Source of the DNA: Gloeocapsopsis dulcis
GTDB lineage: Bacteria > Cyanobacteriota > Cyanobacteriia > Cyanobacteriales > Chroococcidiopsidaceae
Reading direction: 5' to 3'
DNA: 64,000 nucleotides
Assembly: GCF_032163395.1 (NCBI RefSeq)
Contig: NZ_CP119968.1
Location: forward strand, 4,986,001-5,050,000
Shown here piece after piece: positions 1-9,433 of this stretch (position 1 is its first letter; each line of letters opens with the position of its first letter). The notes under the pieces were generated by a model that had not been told where the DNA came from, made no database searches, and saw only the letters and a list, made by a program, of their open reading frames with translations. A program made the translations under genes and the position numbers.

Positions 1-1
1 A

Positions 2-970
2 CTATCTTTTACCCAAGATGAAGCTAATGATATTGGACTTGAATCACTTTTGTATAGCTTCCCCGTAGGAGAAAGAACAGAAGTTGTTTTAGCTTTTACT
101 GGTGGTGCCTTCTACGACTATACCGACACTTTGAATATATTAGATGGAGATGGTGGTTCTGGGGCGCTGTCTGCATTTGGTACTCGTAATCCCATTTATA
201 ACCTTGGTGACGGTGCAGGGCTGGGAATTCGTCAACAACTCGGCAATAGCTTAGAACTCAGCTTAGGATATTTGGCAACCGATGCGAGTAGCCCACTCGA
301 CGATAGTGGTTTATTTAATGGACCTTATGCCGGTATTGCACAATTAGTCTTAAGACCAAGCGATCGCTTTAATATTGGTTTAACTTACATTAACTCTTAT
401 AAAGCTAGCGATACTGGTGCTGGAAGTAGTCGTGCTTCGTTTGCACGCTTTGATGAAGCTTTCTTTGAGAATTTGAACTTAGAACCAATAGATGTTCCCA
501 CCGTTAGCAATTCATACGGCGTACAGCTTTCATGGCGAATTAGTAATAACTTTGTTCTCGGTGGCTGGGCTGGGTATACCAATACTCGCTTACTTTCTAC
601 GCTAGGTGGACTACTCGAACGGGGTGATAGCGATATCTTCAACTATGCCGTTACACTTGCTTTCCCTGATCTTGGTCGCGAAGGAAATTTACTCGGTATT
701 GTTGTTGGTATGGAACCTCGGTTAACTAGCACTGGTGTTGGGTTAAACCCAGCTGCGGCGGCAGAACTCGTCGCTGCTAATCCGGATCTAGTCCTTCCAG
801 ACTTGGGCGAAGACGAAGATATGTCGTTGCACATTGAAGCGTTTTATCAGTTACAAATCACCGATAACTTTGCGATTACTCCTGGAGTTATTTGGATTAC
901 AGCACCTGACTTCAATAATGCCAATCAAGATGTTGTAATTGGAGCAATTAGAACAACCTTCTCCTTCTAA
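2..970 (+). CDS. Iron-uptake porin (OprB/SomA-type), 3' part
   Basis: This is the C-terminal part of an outer-membrane beta-barrel porin of the cyanobacterial iron-uptake porin family (OprB-like). The reading frame is open to the left edge of the window, so the true start lies outside. The visible 320 or so residues alternate glycine, aromatic and polar positions (for example LGYLATDASSPLDDSGLFNG and LVLRPSDRFNIGLTYINSY), as expected for barrel strands. The chain ends in a phenylalanine (TTFSF), the usual outer-membrane C-terminal signature. Such porins carry small solutes and iron across the outer membrane. A short hairpin follows the stop codon. Family assignment rests on recognised sequence style, not on a search. 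Confidence 0.85.
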   Translation, partial: LSFTQDEANDIGLESLLYSFPVGERTEVVLAFTGGAFYDYTDTLNILDGDGGSGALSAFGTRNPIYNLGDGAGLGIRQQLGNSLELSLGYLATDASSPLDDSGLFNGPYAGIAQLVLRPSDRFNIGLTYINSYKASDTGAGSSRASFARFDEAFFENLNLEPIDVPTVSNSYGVQLSWRISNNFVLGGWAGYTNTRLLSTLGGLLERGDSDIFNYAVTLAFPDLGREGNLLGIVVGMEPRLTSTGVGLNPAAAAELVAANPDLVLPDLGEDEDMSLHIEAFYQLQITDNFAITPGVIWITAPDFNNANQDVVIGAIRTTFSF

Positions 971-991
971 AATTTATCCAGAATACAAAAC

Positions 992-1013
992 GACCAGCCG
1001 TGGTAGGCTGGTC
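992..1013 (+). terminator. Hairpin downstream of the porin gene
   Basis: GACCAGCC and GGCTGGTC form a perfect 8-bp stem with a 6-nt loop, 21 bases after the porin stop codon. No clear run of T follows, so it may be a weak terminator or an mRNA-stabilising hairpin. Confidence 0.45.
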
Positions 1014-1037
1014 TGAAGAATTTATATGCGTTGTTTC

Positions 1038-1214
1038 TCAATTCGAGGAAACCCAAACTACGCGTTCCCAAGGCAATAGCGGGTTAAAATCTTTTATTAA
1101 TTCCTCATCTATTACGACATTGTAACAGGAAACACAGACTTTTTTATTAAAATTTACAGTCTCTTGACATAAGTCTCCCAAACGATAGATGCTACGTTGT
1201 GAAGAACTAAACAA
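1038..1214 (-). CDS. Possible small Cys-containing protein (58 aa)
   Basis: A 58-residue frame with a TTG start lies in the otherwise empty gap between the porin and the NFACT gene. It reads as a plausible protein, with cysteines in LCQE and in a CVSC pair, then VVIDEELIKDFNPLLPWERV. No ATG and no good ribosome-binding site is present, and stops lie directly upstream. It may be a small gene or the tail of a decayed one. I do not recognise the family. Confidence 0.28.
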   Translation of the reverse strand: MFSSSQRSIYRLGDLCQETVNFNKKVCVSCYNVVIDEELIKDFNPLLPWERVVWVSSN

Positions 1215-1340
1215 CTAATGAAGTCTTGATTAAGAAAGGGAGCAATCTTTAGTAGTTGGGGATCAAAAATTATAGAGGAGCAAGGGTGCAGAGGAGCTTG
1301 AGAGATTTATGAGTTATTTTCTTCAATTCAAAACTCAAAA

Positions 1341-3095
1341 CTAATCACTAACCCTTCGCCCCTCATTAAGATAAGCTTCTACACGTTGAGGTTTCCCCCA
1401 CAAGATACGTTCATTTTTATAAATCGCAATTCCTGGTTTTGCACCTTTGGGCTTATAAACATATTTCGGTTCAGTGTAAATAACCGGAACTTGGTCACTT
1501 TGGCGAGAACGACTGTAGTAAGCGGCAAAATCAGCCGTAAACTGTAAATCAGCAGTTTCTGGTACTACTCCAGGATCGAGGCGTAGTAAAACGTGACTCC
1601 CAGGAATTTCTTGTGCATGAAACCACAAGTCGTAATCTCCAGCAAAGCGAAAGGTGAGATAGTCATTTTGGCGATTGTTGCGACCAATGAATAACTCAAA
1701 ACCACTAGGGGTACGGTAGCGATGAAAGTTAGTGCTAGCAGTATTCGTGTCACTACGACGCGTGTATTCGGAATCTTCTAGATATCGTTGTTGAATTAAT
1801 TCCTCGCGAATTTCTTTAAGGGCTTCAAGATCGGTATCGGTGTGGTATTTATCAATTTGAGCGATCGCAGCTTCTACTTGCTGCAAATAGGCAATTTCTG
1901 CATTAACTTCTGCTAATAGTGGTTCTACCGCACCACGCGCCCGCTTCAGCTTACCACTACGCTTGTAGAGATTTTGAGCATTTTGCACGGCGTTTTTTTC
2001 AGGCTCTAAAGCAATTGTAACGGGTTCGCCTGTCTCAAAGTCCGCTAGGATAATTTTTTTCATCCCTGGTTCCCAAGCTTGGAGATGCGCCATTAATAAG
2101 TCAGCTTGTTGTTTATACTCATCAGCGCGATCTGATTGCTGGAGGCGATCGCTAAAGTTATTAGCTTTGGTTTGCAATTTCTCCAACAGATTTTTTAATT
2201 TCTGACTTAGCTGCTGGCGTAACTGCAGAAATTCCTGCTGATTGAGAGCTGCGGTGTAGTATTGATTGAGTAAGTCTTGAAGATTTTTGACGGGTTGAAT
2301 TATTTCCCAGCCGAGTACAGTATATCCTTTAGCTGTCCAACCTGGTTGAAAATGTGATTTTTCTAAAGCTTGTAGCCATTCTTGCCAACGGTGAAATAAC
2401 TGCTCCCAATCAGAGGCTGTTAAGGTTACAGTTGATTGTTCTGGATCGAGATTTGCTGCGTGTACCATTGATTCAACTAAAGCTGGACTCAAGCCACGGT
2501 AGCTTTTGAGTAAGCAGCGTTTTAATGCACCAGGTACTAAACTGACTTTTGCTTGCCAACGTTGTTGTGATTCCTGCAAGCTAGGAGCATCATTTGTCAG
2601 GCTAGGCGGAGATTCATAAGGTTGTCCAGTTTGTACAGGACGGATGCTAGACTGTTGCGGGCTGACTTGCTGCGCAGCAGTGATAATCTCCTGATTGGCA
2701 GCGGTGAGAATGACATTGCTGTGTTTTCCCATCACTTCCACGTAAAGGTGAAATAATGGGTTTTCTCCAGGACGACGGGCAAATTGCAAATCAAGGACGC
2801 GTTCCCAAGGGGCGATCGCCTCAATACTAGTTAAAGCTAAACCACTGAGTTGATGTAAAATTTGCTGGCTAAAAGCAAACGTATCGGGCTTGCGTGGTGG
2901 TGGATCGCCGATACAAATTCGCGCCGCTTGGGGATGCCATGATATATCTAGCCAACCTCGCTGTTTGAGCGTACGTAATCCTAACACAATCCAAAAGCGA
3001 TCGCGTTGATGTACCTGTTCGACCCGCGCTGGTAGCCAAGTCGCACAGATTTCTCTATAAGCAGCGGTTAGTGTTGTAAAGTCAACTGATTGCAA
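1341..3095 (-). CDS. NFACT family protein (RqcH/Rqc2/FbpA-like)
   Basis: This 584-residue protein belongs to the NFACT family (Rqc2 in eukaryotes, RqcH/FbpA in bacteria). Family members bind stalled 50S-peptidyl-tRNA complexes and add alanine tails. An NFACT-N domain covers about residues 5-260. A long Gln/Leu-rich coiled coil follows (about 280-430), and an NFACT-R (DUF814) domain near 460-560 contains WFHAQEIPGSHVLLR and KYVYKPKGAKPG. Length is close to the bacterial norm. The ATG start (MQSVDFTTL) is the natural one. It is transcribed alone, towards the porin. Whether this protein works in ribosome quality control or only binds nucleic acid cannot be told from sequence. Confidence 0.88.
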   Translation of the reverse strand: MQSVDFTTLTAAYREICATWLPARVEQVHQRDRFWIVLGLRTLKQRGWLDISWHPQAARICIGDPPPRKPDTFAFSQQILHQLSGLALTSIEAIAPWERVLDLQFARRPGENPLFHLYVEVMGKHSNVILTAANQEIITAAQQVSPQQSSIRPVQTGQPYESPPSLTNDAPSLQESQQRWQAKVSLVPGALKRCLLKSYRGLSPALVESMVHAANLDPEQSTVTLTASDWEQLFHRWQEWLQALEKSHFQPGWTAKGYTVLGWEIIQPVKNLQDLLNQYYTAALNQQEFLQLRQQLSQKLKNLLEKLQTKANNFSDRLQQSDRADEYKQQADLLMAHLQAWEPGMKKIILADFETGEPVTIALEPEKNAVQNAQNLYKRSGKLKRARGAVEPLLAEVNAEIAYLQQVEAAIAQIDKYHTDTDLEALKEIREELIQQRYLEDSEYTRRSDTNTASTNFHRYRTPSGFELFIGRNNRQNDYLTFRFAGDYDLWFHAQEIPGSHVLLRLDPGVVPETADLQFTADFAAYYSRSRQSDQVPVIYTEPKYVYKPKGAKPGIAIYKNERILWGKPQRVEAYLNEGRRVSD

Positions 3096-3293
3096 AATAA
3101 ATTAATGAATTTCAATAACTTTTACTCTATCTTTTGAGCGATTCCTAAAGGTAGAAAAGTGGAAAAACTCAGAACATATCATCTAAAAAGCGGGTTTTTC
3201 GGTAAATTTTGCCTTGTAAGTCAAAATTTTTGTAGATACCATGAAAGTTAGGTATTTATTTGCTTCTCACACGGCGCTTGGCGTTAGTTTGTC

Positions 3294-3554
3294 ATGGACA
3301 TTCAGCTAATCAACATCGGTTTTGGTAACATTGTATCTGCCAACCGAGTGGTTGCCATAGTCAGTCCAGAGTCTGCTCCCATTAAGCGTATCATTAGCGA
3401 TGCTAAGGATCGCAACCAGTTGATTGACGCCACCTATGGTCGTCGTACTCGGGCTGTTATTATTACCGATTCTAGTCATGTGATTCTCTCGGCAATTCAA
3501 CCGGAAACGGTAGCAAATCGTTTTGTGGTGAATCGCGATCATAGTTCGGAATAG
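3294..3554 (+). CDS. RemA-like DUF370 DNA-binding regulator
   Basis: An 86-residue protein of the RemA/DUF370 family. The start [20 protein letters not shown] and the motif [20 protein letters not shown] are typical. In Bacillus, RemA is a ring-forming DNA-binding activator of biofilm matrix genes. The role in cyanobacteria is not established. The gene sits 85 bases upstream of gmk on the same strand; the DUF370-gmk neighbourhood is common in bacteria and suggests co-transcription. The ATG start is used directly after a short leader. Confidence 0.85.
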   Translation: MDIQLINIGFGNIVSANRVVAIVSPESAPIKRIISDAKDRNQLIDATYGRRTRAVIITDSSHVILSAIQPETVANRFVVNRDHSSE

Positions 3555-3639
3555 TCTACTCAATCGCCAAAAATCAGCGGTAGGATGGGAATAAGACCAG
3601 TATGGTTGATTTTCCTAGTTCGTACTTAATGTAATTTGG

Positions 3640-4254
3640 ATGACGCCAGTTTTATCGATTCAAGGTTCAGCTACATCACTAAATTGCCTCCCCGAAGGCA
3701 AACTAATTGTCTTGACTGGTCCTAGCGGAGTTGGTAAAGGCACGCTGGTACGAGCGCTGCTACAGCGTCATCCTGAATTGTATTTTTCCATTTCTGTGAC
3801 TACCCGCGCTCCCCGTCCTGGCGAAATTCACGGCAAACAATACTATTTTGTCAGCCGCAGCGAGTTTCAACAAATGATCGAACAAAATAAATTACTCGAA
3901 TGGGCAGAGTTCGCAGGTAACTATTACGGTACTCCCCGTGATACAGTTCTCGAACAAATCTCTAAAGGTAAGTGTGTTCTGTTAGAAATCGAACTCGAAG
4001 GCGCACGACAAATTTGCCAGTCGTTTCCTGATGCGAAGCGGATTTTTATTATGCCTCCCTCTTTAGCAGAATTAGAACAGCGCTTACGCGGTCGCGGTCA
4101 AGATTCTCCAGAGGCGATCGCCCGTCGTCTTCAACGTGCCAAAGATGAAATTAGTGCCGCGTCTGAATTTGATATTCAAATTGTTAATGACGATTTCGAC
4201 ACTGCTTTGGATGCGATCGCTTCTGCAGTGTTTAGCTTTTGTGGTAGCGCTTGA
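3640..4254 (+). CDS. gmk: Guanylate kinase
   Basis: Guanylate kinase converts GMP plus ATP to GDP plus ADP in purine nucleotide synthesis. The P-loop GPSGVGKGT lies near residues 27-35, followed by [17 protein letters not shown], the GMP-binding region, and the lid [12 protein letters not shown]. At 204 residues it has about 15 extra N-terminal residues relative to the minimal enzyme. An internal start cannot be excluded, but the first ATG is kept because no later methionine precedes the P-loop. It probably forms a unit with the upstream DUF370 gene. Downstream it converges on psaL with a shared hairpin between them. Confidence 0.95.
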   Translation: MTPVLSIQGSATSLNCLPEGKLIVLTGPSGVGKGTLVRALLQRHPELYFSISVTTRAPRPGEIHGKQYYFVSRSEFQQMIEQNKLLEWAEFAGNYYGTPRDTVLEQISKGKCVLLEIELEGARQICQSFPDAKRIFIMPPSLAELEQRLRGRGQDSPEAIARRLQRAKDEISAASEFDIQIVNDDFDTALDAIASAVFSFCGSA

Positions 4255-4300
4255 TTGGTGATGACAAGCTAAACAGTATCTCAAGTTTATATCCAACAAA

Positions 4301-4334
4301 AAGGCACAAAGACTACTTAATTCCTTTGCGCCTT
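4301..4334. terminator. Shared hairpin between gmk and psaL
   Basis: The arms AAGGCACAAAG and CTTTGCGCCTT pair with one mismatch across a 12-nt loop. On the + strand a T-rich stretch (CTTTTTAT) follows 6 bases later. It lies between the convergent gmk and psaL 3' ends and could end both transcripts. Confidence 0.45.
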
Positions 4335-4371
4335 AATCGCTTTTTATAAATAATGTCCGCAGGATGCAGTA

Positions 4372-4890
4372 TTACTTGAATATGTTTTGAATTAATTCAA
4401 TGTTGGCTAGGATGAAGTAGGCAACAATTGCACCACCAACGCCACCAATTAAGAAGCCACTTGTATAAGTATTCCAGCCTTCTGAGCTATCAAAGGTATC
4501 TGGAGGATTCGGCACTGTTATAGTAGCAACTGGTTTTGGTGGATTGCTTGCTGCGTACAGCGACATGGCTAGGGTAGAAATAACAACCATGCCTAAAGTA
4601 GACAGTAATCCCGCAATATTGGCTACATCAGTATCGCGTAATGGACCTAACTTGGTAAAAGGACCTATCAGCCAATAACCATGTGCCATACCAACTTCTA
4701 GCCCTCTTCTCAAGGGAGTAATACCAGGGCGATAAGCTGGCAAGTTATTGATAAACCACTTGACTAAAGAAGAATTATTGATTGGTGTTTCCAGATTACC
4801 AATTTGAGGATCTCGTCTTGAAGGATAAACAACTTCTTGATTTCGCGGATCGCTAGGACGATTTTTAGAGGCATCTATTGCTTGCACCAT
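4372..4890 (-). CDS. psaL: Photosystem I subunit XI (PsaL)
   Basis: PsaL is the photosystem I membrane subunit that sits at the contact between monomers and controls oligomerisation. The conserved N-terminus (QAIDASKNRPSDPRNQEVV), ETPINNSSLVKWFINNLPAYRP and GLEVGMAHGYWLIGPFTKLG are present, with hydrophobic segments after it. The start is placed at the second methionine (MVQAIDASK) because that matches the family N-terminus. An ATG 21 bases upstream (4911) is possible. The loop between the last membrane segments is proline-rich (NPPKPVATITVPNPP). The gene follows psaF and psaJ on the same strand after a 328-base gap, so it may also have its own promoter. Confidence 0.95.
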   Translation of the reverse strand: MVQAIDASKNRPSDPRNQEVVYPSRRDPQIGNLETPINNSSLVKWFINNLPAYRPGITPLRRGLEVGMAHGYWLIGPFTKLGPLRDTDVANIAGLLSTLGMVVISTLAMSLYAASNPPKPVATITVPNPPDTFDSSEGWNTYTSGFLIGGVGGAIVAYFILANIELIQNIFK

Positions 4891-5037
4891 ATTTATGCTT
4901 TGGGATCTCATAAGGTAGTGGCATTATTTTATGGTAATAGATGACCCTATTTTTCATACTTTAGTCTTAAATTTAAAAAAATTAATTAAGCTGATCATCA
5001 GTAAAGAGTAGTATAATTACCCGCTTCAAATTAGTAA

Positions 5038-5071
5038 GCGCTATACCATTTTTAATATGGGAATATAGCGC
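5038..5071. promoter_or_regulatory. Hairpin between psaJ and psaL
   Basis: GCGCTATA and TATAGCGC form a perfect 8-bp stem, with an inner CCAT/ATGG pairing and a T-rich loop. It lies in the 328-base psaJ-psaL spacer. It could terminate psaFJ, stabilise its mRNA, or act in the psaL leader. A second weaker stem (TCTATT / AATAGA) lies near 5110-5127. Confidence 0.4.
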
Positions 5072-5218
5072 CTTGTGCAATGAAAGGTAAATTTTTAAAA
5101 AAGAAACTCAGAATCTATTGGCAATAGATAGAGTTTCAAAGTTTAAAAAGCAGCGTTTGTCTCATAGATATCCCAAAAATTTCAAGAGACAAACACTATA
5201 ATTTTAGCCACACTAAAT

Positions 5219-5368
5219 TTATGGCAGTGGATGGAAAAGAAGATCGGGATATAGATAATTAAAGACAATCAACAGAACTGCAGTAAAACTTAACAAAGCA
5301 AAAAGTAGTACTGGTCCTAAAGAAAGATAGCGTAGTAAATAGCTTTGGTTGTCGCCTTTCTTTTGCAT
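5219..5368 (-). CDS. psaJ: Photosystem I subunit IX (PsaJ)
   Basis: A 49-residue single-span membrane protein found by reading the gap between psaF and psaL. It starts MQKKGDNQSYLLRYLSLGPV and ends PDLLFHPLP, the hallmark PsaJ C-terminus. The hydrophobic helix covers about residues 18-40. PsaJ packs against PsaF and helps hold it in the photosystem I core. It lies 36 bases after the psaF stop codon, in the classical psaF-psaJ pair. An AGACTG stretch lies just before the ATG. Confidence 0.95.
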   Translation of the reverse strand: MQKKGDNQSYLLRYLSLGPVLLFALLSFTAVLLIVFNYLYPDLLFHPLP

Positions 5369-5404
5369 GAATCAGTCTCCAAAAACAAATTAATTGAACT
5401 CCAA

Positions 5405-5899
5405 CTAGCGTGGGGAAACTGGAATTTCGTCATCTTTAGCGACTAATTCCCCTGAGAGCAATTCTTTAACAGCTGCGATTGGCCAAGTAAAGCCCGATAG
5501 CATTAGTGGCAGTGCTGTAGGCACGTCAATAATGACTTCTCGCAATTCAGTATTGTCGCGCTTCTTGACTGCTTGGATATAAGAACGTCCTACCCAGCCA
5601 ATCCAACCAGCAATATAAAGAAAGAGAATGCTAGGAATGATGAAGTCACCAGCATGATTAAGACGACCATCTACAATCAAGTGAGGTAAGCCCTCAGGAC
5701 CACATAATTCTTGAGCATAACGCTCAAATCGCTTTTGCCCCGAATTAGGATCGGCAGTCGTATTTCGAGCAGAAGCTGCTCTTTGAATAAACTCTGGAGA
5801 CTCATTACAAGGCACTAGTCCTGCACCAACGGCTAAAGCCTGCGGGGCAAAAGTAAACCATAAACTAATGACAAGAACTAGAGCAAACAATCGTCGCAT
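5405..5899 (-). CDS. psaF: Photosystem I subunit III (PsaF)
   Basis: PsaF is the lumen-exposed photosystem I subunit near the donor site for plastocyanin or cytochrome c6. The 164-residue precursor starts with a signal peptide ([17 protein letters not shown], cut near APQALA), followed by [14 protein letters not shown] and the conserved [15 protein letters not shown] membrane span ([18 protein letters not shown]) follows. The start at 5899 was chosen because AAGGGA lies nine bases upstream and a signal peptide begins there. An in-frame extension to 5986 looks unreal. It leads the psaF-psaJ-psaL block and is divergent from tsaD, with a 215-base shared promoter region. Confidence 0.95.
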   Translation of the reverse strand: MRRLFALVLVISLWFTFAPQALAVGAGLVPCNESPEFIQRAASARNTTADPNSGQKRFERYAQELCGPEGLPHLIVDGRLNHAGDFIIPSILFLYIAGWIGWVGRSYIQAVKKRDNTELREVIIDVPTALPLMLSGFTWPIAAVKELLSGELVAKDDEIPVSPR

Positions 5900-6114
5900 G
5901 GAATTGTTTCCCTTTATTACAAAACCTAAATTTTGTTGTACGATAAGCAGCTTGGACAAGCAAGACAAGCGCTCACATGGAAGCAATCATACTCTTGCGT
6001 GTGACCCTAGTAAAGTTTGCCGTGGGTAAAGTTTAAGCTACTTAATATAGTTGGATAAATTCTGCTTGTAACTGTTAAATGTTTCCACCCAGGTAATATA
6101 CCTGTTTCACAATT

Positions 6115-7161
6115 ATGTCAACTGTTTTATCGATAGAAACGAGCTGTGACGAAACTGCAGTAGCAATTGTTAAAAATCGTCAAGTTTGCAGTAGTATTGT
6201 TAACTCACAAGTTGCTATTCACGAACAATATGGTGGGGTTGTTCCGGAAGTAGCTTCGCGCCAACATTTAGAAATTATTAATCAGGCGATCGCCCTTGCT
6301 TTTACTCAAGCAAATCTCACTTGGCAAGCAATTGATGGAATTGCGGTAACTTGTGCCCCAGGTCTTGTCGGAGCCTTATTAGTAGGAGTTACTGCGGCAA
6401 AAACCCTGGCAATTGTGCAGCAAAAGCCATTTATCGGCGTGCATCACCTTGAAGGTCACATTTACGCGAACTATCTAAGTGAACCGAGTTTAGATCCGCC
6501 TTTTTTGAGTTTACTAGTTTCAGGCGGTCATACAAGCCTAATCTATGTCAAAGATTGTGGAGTGTACGAAACTTTAGGTGAAACCCGCGATGATGCAGCA
6601 GGAGAAGCGTTTGATAAAGTGGCGCGGTTATTAAAACTTGGTTATCCTGGAGGTCCGATAATTGATAAGCTTGCTCAAAAAGGCAACGCAAGAGCATTTT
6701 TATTACCCGAAGGCAATGTTTCACAACCAAGCGGTGGATATCATCCCTATGATTCCAGCTTTAGTGGGTTAAAAACCGCAGTACTGCGACTAGTGCAACA
6801 ACTGGAAAACACACCACCATTACCAGTAGAAAATATTGCCGCAAGTTTTCAGGAGAGTGTCGCGCGATCGCTCACCAAACGCGCGATCGCCTGTGCGCGA
6901 GATTATGGTTTAAATACAATAACCGTTGGCGGTGGCGTAGCTGCAAACAGCGGCTTAAGACATCATTTAACGACTGCTGCTACCGCAAACAACTTGCGCG
7001 TGTTGTTTCCCCCACTTAAATTTTGCACTGACAATGCTGCCATGATTGGTTGTGCTGCTGCCGATCATCTCGATCGCGGTCACACGTCTCCTCTCACGCT
7101 AGGCGTCCAATCCCGATTACCCCTTACTCATGTCATGCAATTGTACCAAAAGAGAGACTAG
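6115..7161 (+). CDS. tsaD: tRNA N6-threonylcarbamoyladenosine transferase subunit TsaD
   Basis: TsaD (Kae1/Gcp/YgjD) transfers the threonylcarbamoyl group to A37 of ANN-decoding tRNAs. The 348-residue protein has the N-terminal [12 protein letters not shown], the metal-binding [18 protein letters not shown], and [19 protein letters not shown]. The C-terminal [11 protein letters not shown] and DNAAMIG follow, in the usual order. The start codon is ATG directly after a short AT-rich leader. The partner enzyme gene tsaC lies 4.3 kb downstream on the same strand, separated by other genes. Confidence 0.96.
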   Translation: MSTVLSIETSCDETAVAIVKNRQVCSSIVNSQVAIHEQYGGVVPEVASRQHLEIINQAIALAFTQANLTWQAIDGIAVTCAPGLVGALLVGVTAAKTLAIVQQKPFIGVHHLEGHIYANYLSEPSLDPPFLSLLVSGGHTSLIYVKDCGVYETLGETRDDAAGEAFDKVARLLKLGYPGGPIIDKLAQKGNARAFLLPEGNVSQPSGGYHPYDSSFSGLKTAVLRLVQQLENTPPLPVENIAASFQESVARSLTKRAIACARDYGLNTITVGGGVAANSGLRHHLTTAATANNLRVLFPPLKFCTDNAAMIGCAAADHLDRGHTSPLTLGVQSRLPLTHVMQLYQKRD

Positions 7162-7233
7162 GAGCGTGGGGCGAGTGAAAAAGGGGTAAGGAGTGAGTGG
7201 CTAATTGATTAATTTTGAATCAAAAGAATTTTC

Positions 7234-8172
7234 TTAACTCAAAACTCCCCCAGCCTCCCCAGATCCCCCAGTTCCTCTGCTATCGTTGTGCTGAGCTAAA
7301 AGCAAGCGAATCTGATTAGCAACGGTTTGCGGATGTTCTATCATTGCTAAATGTCCGCAGTGGGGAATTTCCATCACATTATTACCACAGGCTTGAAACA
7401 GGGGATGGAAGCTAGCTAAATGGCGGACATACTTGGGTTCCATAATTTGATCTTTGTCGCCCGTAATAAAATATACGGGTTGCTGTAACTGGGATACGAC
7501 TTTTGGCAAACGATTAATTTCTGCTTCAGTTGTGGAGTCTAATAAAGTTCCTAAAGCAGCTTCAGGATGAGCAACAACAAAATCAATCAACCGTTGACGT
7601 CCCCAAGTGGGTGCGATCGCTTGAGCAACATTGGCACGAGTAAATAATAAATCAAGCAAAGGCAAATAGCATAGCCAATGCGGGCGATATTTGATTAGCC
7701 GCGAACCCCAGCTACGAAACTGATCAAAAGCTTCTTTGAGATAAATCCCACCACCAGCGTTTACACAAATGACTCCTTTAACATGGTCTGGTATCTGCTG
7801 GGCTGCCCACAGGGCGATACTACCACCCAATGAATGACCAATTAACCAAGCACTTGTAATATTGAGCTTTTCTAGCAGAATAACTAAGTCTTGGGCATAT
7901 GCAGCAGCCGTGTAGCAAGAATATGGAACTAAATTTGAGATATTTTCTTGAGGCGGCAATTCACGGCTAACATGACTTGGTTGAGACTGACCAAAACCAC
8001 GTAGATCGTAAGCAAGACACTGAAAGTCTGAGGATAATTGCTCGATGATAGGCTGCCAGTATCCACGGCTTAATAGCCAACCGTGGATAAATACCAGAGC
8101 TTGTGCAGAGCCTGGAATTGGAGTCGTTAGCTCGTAAGCGTGTGGAACGCCTAGGATTTCAATGGTTGCCAT
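7234..8172 (-). CDS. Alpha/beta-fold hydrolase
   Basis: A 312-residue alpha/beta hydrolase. The oxyanion region HGWLLSRGYW lies near residue 30. The nucleophile elbow GHSLGGS follows, with serine near residue 117. A likely acid lies in ITGDKDQIMEP and the catalytic histidine in CGHLAMIEHP. The substrate is not predictable. No signal peptide is visible, so it is probably cytosolic. The C-terminal 15 residues (HNDSRGTGGSGEAGGVLS) are low-complexity and come from a repeat-like intergenic sequence, suggesting the stop codon has drifted. It converges on tsaD. Confidence 0.85.
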   Translation of the reverse strand: MATIEILGVPHAYELTTPIPGSAQALVFIHGWLLSRGYWQPIIEQLSSDFQCLAYDLRGFGQSQPSHVSRELPPQENISNLVPYSCYTAAAYAQDLVILLEKLNITSAWLIGHSLGGSIALWAAQQIPDHVKGVICVNAGGGIYLKEAFDQFRSWGSRLIKYRPHWLCYLPLLDLLFTRANVAQAIAPTWGRQRLIDFVVAHPEAALGTLLDSTTEAEINRLPKVVSQLQQPVYFITGDKDQIMEPKYVRHLASFHPLFQACGNNVMEIPHCGHLAMIEHPQTVANQIRLLLAQHNDSRGTGGSGEAGGVLS

Positions 8173-9064
<892 letters not shown>

Positions 9065-9132
9065 GCGTATTGAAAATTAAATCAGAAAAACTAGCCTTAC
9101 TATGCTATACTAGCTAGGGCGCAAGTCAAAAA

Positions 9133-9206
9133 CGGGATGTAGCGCAGCTTGGTAGCGCGCCTGCTTTGGGAGCAGGATGTCGCAGGTTCAAATCCTGTCA
9201 TCCCGA
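9133..9206 (+). tRNA. tRNA-Pro (UGG)
   Basis: The 74-nt sequence folds as a full cloverleaf. The acceptor CGGGATG pairs with CATCCCG, and the anticodon stem CCTGC/GCAGG holds the loop TTTGGGA (anticodon TGG). The T arm is GCAGG-TTCAAAT-CCTGT, and the discriminator base is A. CCA is not encoded. Confidence 0.97.
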
Positions 9207-9433
9207 TATATAACAATATCTATATAATCTCATTGGGCTTTCTTGAAAAACTGCTGACAATTTTGCAATGCGGAACGATCTGATCGCCTGCATCGTCTGG
9301 CTTGGTTGTATCAATTACTCACTCAAAAAGCAAAGCGAGTAGCAAAGCGCTAACATAACAAAAATTACTGCAGCGCGTTTACAAACCAAACACTTTGTCA
9401 TACTCTATTGGGCGATTAATGCTAGGAGCAGTT

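Noticed and set aside
5900-5986. N-terminal extension of PsaF
   Set aside because: The extra residues precede the signal peptide and overlap the ribosome site AAGGGA used by the inner start.
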